DNA from: Lachnospiraceae bacterium
Lineage (GTDB): Bacteria; Bacillota; Clostridia; Lachnospirales; Lachnospiraceae
Assembly (NCBI GenBank): GCA_015057635.1
Contig: SVEB01000103.1
Coordinates: 1-64,000, forward strand
Reading direction: 5' to 3'
DNA: 64,000 nucleotides
A program made the translations under genes and the position numbers. Under the pieces are notes generated by a model. The model was not told the origin of the DNA. It ran no database searches and saw only the letters and a program-made list of their open reading frames with translations. Every line of letters begins with the position of its first letter. Within the stretch, counting starts at the first letter, position 1. This document shows positions 28,063 through 36,032 of the stretch, in pieces.

Positions 28063-28749
28063 ATGGCAATCAACACAACATATAAAAATTATACGTCCTC
28101 TCTGCTGACAGCGGGAAGCTCCGGCTCCAGTGCGGTAGGCCAGTTTATGTCCATACGCAGCGGCAGCTACAAGAAATTATTGAAGAGTTATTATGCCAAG
28201 CAGGAAGAGGAAGATAGGGAAGAAACCAGCACAAAACAGGAGTATCTTACGGCAAAGCAAGATGCAGATTCTCTTTATAAGGCATCAACTGCACTGAATT
28301 TAGCTTCCTTGTTTGAAAAGAAGCAGAATGCAGAGACAGGGGAATATGAATATGACCGCGATGCTATTTATAATGCAGTAAAAGCATTTGCGGATGCCTA
28401 TAACGATACATTAGACAGTTCAAGCAGTCAGGATGATATATCTGTGCTGCGAAAGGCTGCCATGATGACATCGGGGACGGGAGCTAATAAAAATCTGTTA
28501 AGCCAGGTAGGCATTACAGTGGGAAGCGACAATAAGCTTACGATAGATGAGAATGCGCTGAAGAATGCAGATATCAGTACACTAAAGACTTTATTTAGCG
28601 GAAATAACTCCCTTGCTGCAAAGACGGCATCGAAAGCAAGCGGAATCAGCAGTTCGGCCGCACTAGCAGCTTCTAATGGACGGTTATATGGAAGCAGTGG
28701 CAAGTACAGCGCATCTTATGCAGGAACTTACGTAAACAGCCGATTATAA
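28063..28749 (+). CDS. FliD C-terminal-like protein of unknown role
   Basis: 228 residues, no signal peptide. The stretch about 105-190 (VKAFADAYNDTLDSSSSQDD, LLSQVGITVGSDNKLTIDEN, ALKNADISTLKTLFSG) follows the pattern of the flagellar cap protein FliD C-terminal domain: helix, then IGI, short strand, helix and lF. The N-terminus is Ser/Gly-rich and the middle Lys/Glu-rich and likely coiled-coil. It lacks the FliD N-terminal domain and no flagellar gene is nearby, so it may be a relative with another structural role. Ribosome site AAAGGAGGAG is strong. Confidence 0.6.
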   Translation: MAINTTYKNYTSSLLTAGSSGSSAVGQFMSIRSGSYKKLLKSYYAKQEEEDREETSTKQEYLTAKQDADSLYKASTALNLASLFEKKQNAETGEYEYDRDAIYNAVKAFADAYNDTLDSSSSQDDISVLRKAAMMTSGTGANKNLLSQVGITVGSDNKLTIDENALKNADISTLKTLFSGNNSLAAKTASKASGISSSAALAASNGRLYGSSGKYSASYAGTYVNSRL

Positions 28750-28783
28750 CAAAAAAGTGGGGTTTTAAGCACTAATTCGCTAA

Positions 28784-28812
28784 TTGAGATAATTTGGAAC
28801 ATATGGTATGAT
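28784..28812 (+). promoter_or_regulatory. Sigma-A promoter for the P-loop kinase-like gene
   Basis: TTGAGA (28784-28789) and TATGAT (28807-28812) are separated by 17 bases, 32 bases before the ATG. Confidence 0.65.
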
Positions 28813-28844
28813 AAAGAAAAGAGCAGCAGGAAAGGGAGGATATA

Positions 28845-29429
28845 ATGAAAAAATTGATTCTTGTTACATCTCCACCCGCATGCGGAAAGACATTCATATC
28901 AAAGGAGCTTGCAAAGGCAATACATGGCATTGTTTACCTTGATAAAGATACGCTGATTAAGTTATCGAATCAGATTTTCAAGGTGGCGGGGCAGGAGATT
29001 AATCGCAGCTCTGCATTCTTTGAAGAGAATATCCGCGATTACGAGTATGAAGTTATTGTAGATCTGGCGTTAGAAGCGCTGGAGTACGATGACAAGGTGC
29101 TGATTAATGCCCCATTTACAAGAGAAATCCGTGACCTTGCATATATTCGGGCACTGAAAGAGAAACTGGCTTCAAAAGGAGCAATTCTTTGCATTATCTG
29201 GGTTGAGACCTCAATTGAGGTATGCCACCAGAGAATGATTGAACGAAATTCTTCTCGCGATACCTGGAAGTTACAGCACTGGGACGAATACATCAAAGGA
29301 TGCAATTTCAATCCTCCTCTTGCTTTGGACGATCCATACATCAAAGATGATTTCCTGATCTTCAAGAATTCCTCCGACGCCGAATTCCGTCAATCCCTAA
29401 AAGACTTGGTGCCTATATTAGAGGCATAG
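28845..29429 (+). CDS. P-loop NTPase, AAA_33/kinase-like
   Basis: 194 residues beginning with a Walker A motif, PPACGKTFIS (about 9-18). A Walker-B-like VLINAPF (about 86-92) and a LID-like arginine-rich segment (HQRMIERNSSRD, about 126-137) follow. This is the layout of small zeta-toxin/gluconate-kinase-like phosphotransferases (AAA_33). The substrate cannot be read from sequence. It has its own promoter, a strong AAAGGGAGG site and a long hairpin element beginning about 35 bases after the stop. Confidence 0.7.
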   Translation: MKKLILVTSPPACGKTFISKELAKAIHGIVYLDKDTLIKLSNQIFKVAGQEINRSSAFFEENIRDYEYEVIVDLALEALEYDDKVLINAPFTREIRDLAYIRALKEKLASKGAILCIIWVETSIEVCHQRMIERNSSRDTWKLQHWDEYIKGCNFNPPLALDDPYIKDDFLIFKNSSDAEFRQSLKDLVPILEA

Positions 29430-29463
29430 TACGGGCAGGCGGACGGAAGCATGCAAGGAGGAC

Positions 29464-29678
29464 AGGGAGGGAAACCGTGCGGCGGCAAAGCTTAGCGCCC
29501 TACCATTTCCGAATGTTCGGACGTATGAGCGGACAAAAATAAGGAGGTGTCTTTGACTATCAGACAGGAAAACTCTGTCTGCTATTCAAAGACGCCTCCT
29601 TATTTTTGCTCGTTATGAGCCGGACATTCCGGAAAAGATAGGGCGTCGAGCTTTGTCGCCGCACGGTTTTCCTCTCGT
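29464..29678 (+). repeat. Long hairpin element, copy A
   Basis: An imperfect inverted repeat of about 215 bp between convergent genes. The shared core is at about 29508-29632: GAATGTTCGG, TGAGCGGACAAAAA, a middle stem (AAGGAGGTGTC against GACGCCTCCTT), the apical TTGACTATCAGACAG/CTGTCTGCTATTCAA hairpin, then TTTTTG and GGACATTCCGG. Outer arms extend the pairing with sequence unique to this copy (CCGTGCGGCGGCAAAGC against GCTTTGTCGCCGCACGG). Most transitions between arms keep G-U pairs in plus-strand RNA. Confidence 0.9.
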
Positions 29679-29703
29679 TCCATCCTTCTCTTTCCTCTTA
29701 GTA

Positions 29704-31026
29704 TTATCTGCTGACCCTCTTTAAGTCCTGGTAGAAGGTTGGGTAGGAGATGGTGACGCAGGAGGTGTCCTGGATGGTGGTGGTGCCGTCGGCAATTAGA
29801 GAGGCGATGGCGAAGGACATGGCGATACGGTGGTCCTTCTTGCTGTTGATTACGGCTCCGTGCAGCGATTTGCCGCCATGGATGATCATGCCGTCTTCGG
29901 TTGCAGTGATATCAGCGCCCATTGAGGAAAGGTTCTGAACCATGACATCGATACGGTTTGATTCCTTCACCTTTAATTCCTGCGCATCTTTGATAATCGT
30001 GGTTCCTTCAGCGGCACAGGCAAGAACAGCGATGACCGGAAGTTCATCAATCAGTCTTGGAATTAGGCTGCCTCCAATGGTAATCCCTTTGAGGCTGCTT
30101 GTTTTGACATGGATATCGGCATAAGGTTCTCCGTTGTCATCGGATTCATTTTCCAGGGTAAGATCAGCACCCATCATGCGGCAGACTTCCAAAATTCCGT
30201 CACGAGTCGGATTGATGCCAACATGTTCGATGACCAGTTCAGAATCGGGTACCATCAGGCCGGCAGCAATAAAATAAGCGGCGGATGAAATATCCCCAGG
30301 TACGGTTACTTTGGTTGCCTGTAAGATAGGATCAGGCTTAATGGTCGCCGTAGTGCCTTCTGTTTTAACATCGGCCCCGAAAGTACGAAGCATGATTTCG
30401 GAATGATTTCGGGATACATAAGGCTCCGTAACGCTTGTCGGAGCATCCGCATATAACCCTGCAAGCAGGATAGAGGATTTAATCTGTGCGGAAGCGACAG
30501 GAGATTCATAGTGGATGCCTTTTAAGGAGGCGGTTTCATGTCCGTGATTTAGAATGCGGGTTTTTAAAGAACCATTAATGCGCAGAGGAGCACAGTTATT
30601 TGCCGGGATGCTGATGATATCGGCACCCATAAGGGAAAGCGGTTTGATGATACGGCCCATTGGACGCTTTTTAATGGAATCATCTCCGGTCAGATTGCTT
30701 TCAAATGGCTGACCGCTCAGGATACCGGAAATCAGTCGCATGGTTGTTCCGCTATTGCCCACATCTAACATGCCAGAAGGAGCGGAAAGGCCATGAAGGC
30801 CTTTTCCATATACCTTGACCTGATTGCGGGCGGGATCATTTTCAATGCGAATTCCAAGCTCTTTGAAACAGGATATGGTGGAAAGGCAGTCGGCGCCTTG
30901 GAGAAAACCATGGATCTCGGTCATTCCGTCAGCAAGCGCTCCAAACATGACGGCACGATGGGAAATGGATTTGTCTCCTGGGACCTGGATCCGGCCGGTG
31001 ATTTTTTTAACTCGGTTAAAATACAT
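29704..31026 (-). CDS. aroA: 3-phosphoshikimate 1-carboxyvinyltransferase (EPSP synthase)
   Basis: 440 residues from the ATG at 31026, preceded by AAAGGAAG at 7 bases; an upstream in-frame ATG at 31083 would overlap tyrA and add an unconserved tail. The enzyme joins phosphoenolpyruvate to shikimate-3-phosphate, the sixth step of the shikimate pathway. Signature stretches are VPGDKSISHRAVMFGALADG near the N-terminus and LDVGNSGTTMRLISG (about 90-105), with the C-terminal KESNRIDVM and DHRIAMSFAIA. It is the last gene of the minus-strand DAHP synthase-tyrA-aroA operon and ends next to hairpin copy A. Confidence 0.95.
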   Translation of the reverse strand: MYFNRVKKITGRIQVPGDKSISHRAVMFGALADGMTEIHGFLQGADCLSTISCFKELGIRIENDPARNQVKVYGKGLHGLSAPSGMLDVGNSGTTMRLISGILSGQPFESNLTGDDSIKKRPMGRIIKPLSLMGADIISIPANNCAPLRINGSLKTRILNHGHETASLKGIHYESPVASAQIKSSILLAGLYADAPTSVTEPYVSRNHSEIMLRTFGADVKTEGTTATIKPDPILQATKVTVPGDISSAAYFIAAGLMVPDSELVIEHVGINPTRDGILEVCRMMGADLTLENESDDNGEPYADIHVKTSSLKGITIGGSLIPRLIDELPVIAVLACAAEGTTIIKDAQELKVKESNRIDVMVQNLSSMGADITATEDGMIIHGGKSLHGAVINSKKDHRIAMSFAIASLIADGTTTIQDTSCVTISYPTFYQDLKRVSR

Positions 31027-31072
31027 ATCTATACTTCCTTTCTTTGTGGGCTGAATCGTCATATCTGAGAGA

Positions 31073-32173
31073 TTATCTCTCATAGATGGTGTAATTATGT
31101 GCTTTTAAAAGCCGTACGGCTTTTTCTTTTTCCTCATCCTTGTAAAACTCGATTCGTAAAACCCCCTGTTCAAATTCACGATTATGAATGATACCAATAT
31201 TCTTGATGCTGATCTGATTGCTTCCTAAAAGGGTAGCAATGATCGCAATGGCACCTGCTTCATCCGTAATATCAATAAATACTTCATAAATTCGATTTAA
31301 CAGCCCGTTGGAGTTTGGAATCTGGCTGCGGTATGTACCCGCCTCCTCAAAAATACGAAACAGATAGTCGCCATCTTTTTGATCAATAGCATCGTATAGG
31401 GAAGCAAGAGAACTCATATAGCGGGAAAGAATCTGCTTGATGCTTTTGGCATTGGTCAGACAGATATTCTGCCAGATCACCGGTGAGGAAGAGGCAATTC
31501 TGGTAATATCTTTGAAACCGCCAGCTGCCAACATGCGCATTTTTTCGGAAGCGTCATCCGAATCTTTAACCAGATTCACCAGTTCTGCCGCTATTAAATG
31601 TGGAACATGGCTGATGGTAGCAGTAATCATATCATGCTCTTTCGAATCAAGAATAATTGGAATTGCTCCCATTTTAGTTACCACATCGGTAAGGACAGTC
31701 AGCTTATTCGATGGTGTCTCAGCGGAAGGGGTCAGGATATAATAGGCATTTTCCAAAAGCTTTTCATGGGAACTGTGATAACCGGTCTTTTCAGAACCGG
31801 CCATAGGGTGTCCGCCGATGAAGTTTTTGGAAAGCATAAGTTGCTTTGCTGCCTCATGAATATTTCCTTTTACGCTTCCTACATCGGTCACAATACATTC
31901 CTCTTTGATTACAGGTTTCAGGCATTTTAAGTATTCTATATTTTTTAGGATGGGAGCACATAGAAAAATAATGTCGCATTGCTTAAAATCCTGTTCCAGA
32001 TCAGTAGAAATAAAATCAATGACTCCATCTGCCAAAGCATCATTGAGACTGGCATTTGCTTTCTTATTATTATGATTGTAGGAAATGATCACAGGCGGAT
32101 CAGGCAGCGCCTTTAAGGCACGTGCGATTGATCCGCCGATCAGGCCAAATCCGATAAAGCCATATATGCTCAT
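31073..32173 (-). CDS. tyrA: Prephenate dehydrogenase with C-terminal ACT domain
   Basis: 366 residues. The N-terminal NAD-binding fold begins GFIGFGLIGGSIARALK (about 5-21). The catalytic part contains GGHPMAGSEKTGYHSS (about 120-135) with the conserved His and Ser. A C-terminal ACT domain (about 295-366; IDITDEAGAIAIIATLLGSN) is the usual tyrosine-sensing module, so feedback by tyrosine is expected. It converts prephenate to 4-hydroxyphenylpyruvate. It lies 16 bases downstream of the DAHP synthase gene on the same strand. Confidence 0.93.
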   Translation of the reverse strand: MSIYGFIGFGLIGGSIARALKALPDPPVIISYNHNNKKANASLNDALADGVIDFISTDLEQDFKQCDIIFLCAPILKNIEYLKCLKPVIKEECIVTDVGSVKGNIHEAAKQLMLSKNFIGGHPMAGSEKTGYHSSHEKLLENAYYILTPSAETPSNKLTVLTDVVTKMGAIPIILDSKEHDMITATISHVPHLIAAELVNLVKDSDDASEKMRMLAAGGFKDITRIASSSPVIWQNICLTNAKSIKQILSRYMSSLASLYDAIDQKDGDYLFRIFEEAGTYRSQIPNSNGLLNRIYEVFIDITDEAGAIAIIATLLGSNQISIKNIGIIHNREFEQGVLRIEFYKDEEKEKAVRLLKAHNYTIYER

Positions 32174-32189
32174 AGGAGAACCTCCGGGA

Positions 32190-33203
32190 TTAGAATTTTT
32201 TACCCATCAGTTCCACAAATGGGTGAAGTTCTGTGCATAATTGTTCAAACTGTGAGAAGGTCAGAGACTGTGGTCCATCTGATAAAGCAATCGCTGGATT
32301 TGGATGTGTTTCAATCATTAAACCATCAGCTCCCGCAGCAACTGCGCATTTTGAAAGCGGTGCAACATAAGAACGAACGCCTGTAGCATGGCTTGGATCC
32401 ACGATGATTGGAAGGTGGCTTTTTTCTTTGATTACAGGAACTGCACTGATATCCAGTGTATTTCTTGTCGCGGTTTCAAAGGTACGAATGCCTCGCTCGC
32501 ATAAAACGACATTAGGATTGCCTTCTGAAATAATGTATTCACTGGCGTTTAACCAGTCATCGATCGTAGCGGCAAGTCCTCGCTTTAAGAGAACTGGCAA
32601 TCCGGTTTTGCCGGCTTCTTTTAATAAATAGAAATTCTGCATGTTTCTGGCACCAATCTGCAGCATATCTACATATTTTACGGCTGTTTCAATGGCAGCA
32701 AGGCTTGTTACTTCGCATACAACGGCAAGGCCGGTTGCCTCTCTTGCTTCTTTCATATATTTTAAGCCTTCCTCTTCAAGTCCCTGGAAGGAATATGGGC
32801 TTGTACGAGGTTTGTAAGCGCCTCCTCTTAAAATGGTGGCACCGGCTTTTTTTATGGCAAACGCCGTTTCTAACAGCTGTTCCCTGCTTTCAATCGCACA
32901 TGGACCTGACATGATAACGAATTCATTTCCTCCGATTGAAGTATTTCCAACCTTCACTACACTTGGTTCCGGATGGAACTTTCGATTGGCTAATTTATAA
33001 CTTTCTGTAACAGGGACGATTTTGTCTACATCCTCTGCAATTTCTAAATTCTGAGTCATTAGTTTACTTTTATCTCCAACTACACCTATTATTGTTACTT
33101 CTTTACCTTGTGATATGTGAGTGTCCAGGCCGTTATCCTTAATCAGCTTAAGGATATGCTCAATGGATTCACGCTTCGCGTTTGGTTTCATTACAATGAT
33201 CAT
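32190..33203 (-). CDS. aroF: 3-deoxy-7-phosphoheptulonate (DAHP) synthase, ferredoxin-like-domain type
   Basis: 337 residues, the length of the Thermotoga-type (I-beta) enzymes with an N-terminal ferredoxin-like regulatory domain (1-70; MIIVMKPNAKRESIEHILKL). Catalytic-domain marks are MSGPCAIESREQLLE, LRGGAYKPRTSPYSFQGLEE, QIGARNMQNF, LLKRGL and PIIVDPSHATG. It condenses phosphoenolpyruvate with erythrose-4-phosphate, the first shikimate-pathway step. The N-terminal domain suggests control by tyrosine, which fits the tyrA gene that follows. It is the first gene of the operon, with a promoter 65 bases upstream. Confidence 0.93.
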   Translation of the reverse strand: MIIVMKPNAKRESIEHILKLIKDNGLDTHISQGKEVTIIGVVGDKSKLMTQNLEIAEDVDKIVPVTESYKLANRKFHPEPSVVKVGNTSIGGNEFVIMSGPCAIESREQLLETAFAIKKAGATILRGGAYKPRTSPYSFQGLEEEGLKYMKEAREATGLAVVCEVTSLAAIETAVKYVDMLQIGARNMQNFYLLKEAGKTGLPVLLKRGLAATIDDWLNASEYIISEGNPNVVLCERGIRTFETATRNTLDISAVPVIKEKSHLPIIVDPSHATGVRSYVAPLSKCAVAAGADGLMIETHPNPAIALSDGPQSLTFSQFEQLCTELHPFVELMGKKF

Positions 33204-33267
33204 ATATAATCCTGCCTTTCAGAAGTATCTGCATATGTTGTTAGTATATGCTATTTCACTGAATGTT

Positions 33268-33296
33268 ATTTTAAACCATCCGCTAACATATGTCAA
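33268..33296 (-). promoter_or_regulatory. Sigma-A promoter of the aromatic operon
   Basis: On the minus strand a perfect TTGACA (33291-33296) and TAAAAT (33268-33273) have a 17-base spacer, giving a leader of about 60 bases before the DAHP synthase ATG. Confidence 0.8.
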
Positions 33297-33304
33297 CACT
33301 ATAC

Positions 33305-33316
33305 CACTTTAAAGTG
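33305..33316. promoter_or_regulatory. 12-bp palindrome upstream of the aromatic-operon -35 box
   Basis: CACTTTAAAGTG is a perfect palindrome 8 bases upstream of the TTGACA of the minus-strand promoter. The placement suits an activator or repressor site; no matching regulator is known to me. Confidence 0.4.
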
Positions 33317-33396
33317 CTGAGTTGAACAAAACCGATCAGATACGGATCAAAAGTCAGGAAATGTATTGTATAAATTTTATAGAAAATTGAAAATAA

Positions 33397-33410
33397 TGAA
33401 AGCGTTTTTA
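33397..33410 (+). promoter_or_regulatory. cre-like site upstream of the first tandem binding-protein gene
   Basis: TGAAAGCGTTTTTA matches the CcpA consensus TGWAANCGNTNWCA at all but one defined position. It lies about 180 bases upstream of the promoter at 33592. The rest of the 614-base gap is AT-rich and shows no gene. Confidence 0.4.
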
Positions 33411-33591
33411 TGAAAATATAAGTAAAGCGGTAAGCAAAGAGGGCGAAAAAGACGCATCAATTTAGTGATAAAGAGTACAAAAAACTAAATAATGGAAGGC
33501 CTTATGAAAAAAATTAATACAAAAAAATGCAGTAAAATCAAGGGCTTTTAGGAAAATCTTAGATTTTTTGACAAAATTTTTAAAATACCTC

Positions 33592-33621
33592 TTGTTAAAA
33601 GTGTACATGTTGTGGTATTAT
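33592..33621 (+). promoter_or_regulatory. Promoter of tandem binding-protein gene 1
   Basis: TTGTTA (33592-33597), an 18-base spacer and TATTAT (33616-33621). The same TTGTWA-18-TATNNT layout precedes all three paralogues. The leader is about 190 bases and ends in a strong GAGGAGGAA site. Confidence 0.6.
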
Positions 33622-33817
33622 ATGAGTGTGCTACTAAACAATGTTTACAAACAAACATTTAGTGAAAGTGGTTTCATACTTAAGAGTAAAATAACAACTT
33701 GGAAAATTATTTAGAAAAAGGGGATCCAACAGGAGGAAGAGTTGTGAAGAACTTCTTAATATGATATTACAGCAAAAAGCATAGTCTATATTTTAAAGTG
33801 TCTGAGGAGGAATTACC

Positions 33818-35422
33818 ATGACAAGATCAACTAAAAAATTCTTATCACTTATGCTATGTCTAGCACTTGCATTCAACTTAACAGCATGTGGCTCTAAAAA
33901 AGATGATAGCGCATCAACAAGTGCTCCAACTGCAACCCCAGCAGAAAGTAAAACAGAAACATCCGATGCTACACAGGCCCCTACTGAAGCACCAACATCT
34001 GATGTTGTAAAACCAGAATCAATCACTGTTATGTGTGATGGTACTGTATTTACAGAAGCGCAGGGACGTGCTGCTTTCGAAGCAGCATTAGAAGCAGAAC
34101 TTGGCATTGATATTATATTCAACCAGCCAGATCATAGCGGTTACTATGATGTAGTAAGCCAGACATTTGTTGGCGGTGACTGGCCAGATGTTATTCTTTT
34201 AGGTGCAGCTTACTATGCTACATACGCAAGTGCAGGTGCATTAGCTGATATCACAGAATACTGGGAAAATTCAGATTTAAAAGCATCTGGAAGATTTATC
34301 AATGAAGACTTAATCGAAGGAATCAAGATCGATGGAAAATTATATGGTTTCACACCTGCAAGAGGTAATGGCTGTGTAACATACATCAGAAAAGCTTGGT
34401 TAGATCAGTTAGGACTTGAAGCACCTACTACATACGATGAATACTTTAACATGATTAAGTTATTCACAGAAAACGATATGGATGGCAGCGGTGATGCATC
34501 TAACACATTTGGTGTTACAGCAGCTGGCTTAATCGGTAACGAAGCTCCATTCATTAACTACCTTCCTGAATTCTATCAGGATGCTTACCCAGACTTCTAT
34601 AAGTCAGCTGACGGAACTTGGGTAGATGGTTTCAGCGAAGATGCAATGGCTGGCGCTCTTACAAGATTAAAAGAGGCATATGAAAACGGCTACATTGACA
34701 AAGAAACTATCACAAATGGTACAAAAGATTGTCGTAACAAATTCTATGACAATAAAGTTGGCGTATTTACTTACTGGGCAGGTACATGGGCATCTAACCT
34801 TGCAGATAACCTTGCAACAAACGGCTTAGACAGCGAACTTGTTGTTCTTCAGCCAATCGCTGAAGTTGGTTCTTATATTGAAAGACAGGCTCCAGTATGG
34901 TGTATTACAACAAAATGTGCTAATCCAGAAGGCGTATTCAAATACTTCTTCGAAACAATGTTAGACGGTGGCGCTGTTCAGACACTTTGGACATATGGTG
35001 CTGAAGGTACACACTGGTCTACAGCTGCTGAAACTGTAACTTATGGTGAAACAACTGAAACATATCAGGCAGGTGAATTCCATATGCTTCCTAGCCTTGA
35101 AACACCAGATACTTTAGTTAAGAAGAATCACCTTGATCCAATGTTAAGCTTAGCTACATTTGCAGGTGAAGATCCTGGCGTATCTAAGATTGCTCCAGTT
35201 GCTCTTGACTGTGCAGAAAAATTCAACGAATGGTCTACTGTTGCTCCAGTTATCGTTTCTAACGAAACAATCAGCAACTACAGCGGTGACCTTTGGGATT
35301 TAAGAAACAAAGTTATCACTCAGGTTGTTACTCAGGGTATGAGCGTTGAAGAAGGTATGCAGATGTACAAAGATGGCTCTGCTTCCATGGTTTCTGAAAT
35401 TTTAGAGTCTTTAAATAATTAA
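33818..35422 (+). CDS. Solute-binding lipoprotein, tandem paralogue 1
   Basis: 534 residues with lipobox LTAC (Cys24), a Thr/Ser/Ala/Pro/Glu-rich linker (about 28-62), then a family 1 extracellular solute-binding domain. Conserved blocks shared with the next two genes include FNQPDHSGYYDVVSQTFVGG, YIRKAWLDQLGLEAPTTYDE, a calcium-loop-like ENDMDGSGDASNT and FTYWAGTWASNLADNL. No permease or ATPase gene accompanies it. Choice of codons looks like that of a highly expressed gene. It has a separate promoter upstream and hairpin copy B starting 9 bases after the stop. The ligand is unknown; an oligosaccharide is likely. Confidence 0.88.
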   Translation: MTRSTKKFLSLMLCLALAFNLTACGSKKDDSASTSAPTATPAESKTETSDATQAPTEAPTSDVVKPESITVMCDGTVFTEAQGRAAFEAALEAELGIDIIFNQPDHSGYYDVVSQTFVGGDWPDVILLGAAYYATYASAGALADITEYWENSDLKASGRFINEDLIEGIKIDGKLYGFTPARGNGCVTYIRKAWLDQLGLEAPTTYDEYFNMIKLFTENDMDGSGDASNTFGVTAAGLIGNEAPFINYLPEFYQDAYPDFYKSADGTWVDGFSEDAMAGALTRLKEAYENGYIDKETITNGTKDCRNKFYDNKVGVFTYWAGTWASNLADNLATNGLDSELVVLQPIAEVGSYIERQAPVWCITTKCANPEGVFKYFFETMLDGGAVQTLWTYGAEGTHWSTAAETVTYGETTETYQAGEFHMLPSLETPDTLVKKNHLDPMLSLATFAGEDPGVSKIAPVALDCAEKFNEWSTVAPVIVSNETISNYSGDLWDLRNKVITQVVTQGMSVEEGMQMYKDGSASMVSEILESLNN

Positions 35423-35430
35423 GATATGGG

Positions 35431-35668
35431 CGATCCGAGGGAAGGCGCTGTCGCGCTAAAATCCTCGGGGCTTGCTGCAAACGGTGGTCCGAATGTTCGG
35501 ACGCATGAGCGGACAAAAAGGGCCTCAGTCCTTGACTATCAGACAGAAAATCACTGTCTGCTATTCAAGGGCTGAGGTCCTTTTTGTTCGTCATGAGCCG
35601 AACATTCCGGATCACTGTTTGCGGCAGGCCCTGAGGATTTTGGCATGACAGCGCCTTCCATCGGATAG
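35431..35668 (+). repeat. Long hairpin element, copy B
   Basis: About 238 bp, starting 9 bases after the stop of binding-protein gene 1. The core (35488-35610) carries GAATGTTCGG, TGAGCGGACAAAAA, middle stem GGCCTCAGTC against GGCTGAGGTCC, the TTGACTATCAGACAG apical hairpin, TTTTTG and GAACATTCCGG. The outer arms pair over about 57 bases (GGAAGGCGCTGTC against GACAGCGCCTTCC). By hand count 7 of 8 transition differences between the outer arms keep G-U pairing in plus-strand RNA. It probably forms the 3' end of the binding-protein message. Confidence 0.92.
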
Positions 35669-35868
35669 TCAAATGGTTATGGCTAATTTGAGTGGAACAG
35701 AGTAAATGAGAGTGATGCAGTGTAGTATAAGGAAGAGGTGAGGCAGAGATAGAAAAATATATGTAAGTGGATACATGAATGAATTGTATATAATTTATAT
35801 ACAAATTGTTTAAATTCTATTTTATATGTGATATAAAAGTGATTTATGGTAAAATATGTATTTTGGTA

Positions 35869-35898
35869 TTGTAAAATATATACAAAGTGTGTTATGAT
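35869..35898 (+). promoter_or_regulatory. Promoter of tandem binding-protein gene 2
   Basis: TTGTAA (35869-35874), an 18-base spacer and TATGAT (35893-35898), within an AT-rich gap. The leader is about 130 bases. Bases 35669-35868 hold no gene. Confidence 0.6.
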
Positions 35899-36032
35899 TA
35901 ACAAAGGCGGAGTGACATATTAAACAAAGCGCTCAATGCTTCATGTGCTTGCGGATTAAGTAAGAATTTAGAAACCTGATTCAGTAAAGTACTTACAAAA
36001 TTTTAGATTGGGTATTAAGAGGAGGAAAAAAC

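Noticed and set aside
33397..33410. Calling the site a proven CcpA operator
   Set aside because: One defined consensus base is wrong and it lies about 180 bases from the promoter, so it is kept only as a low-confidence site.
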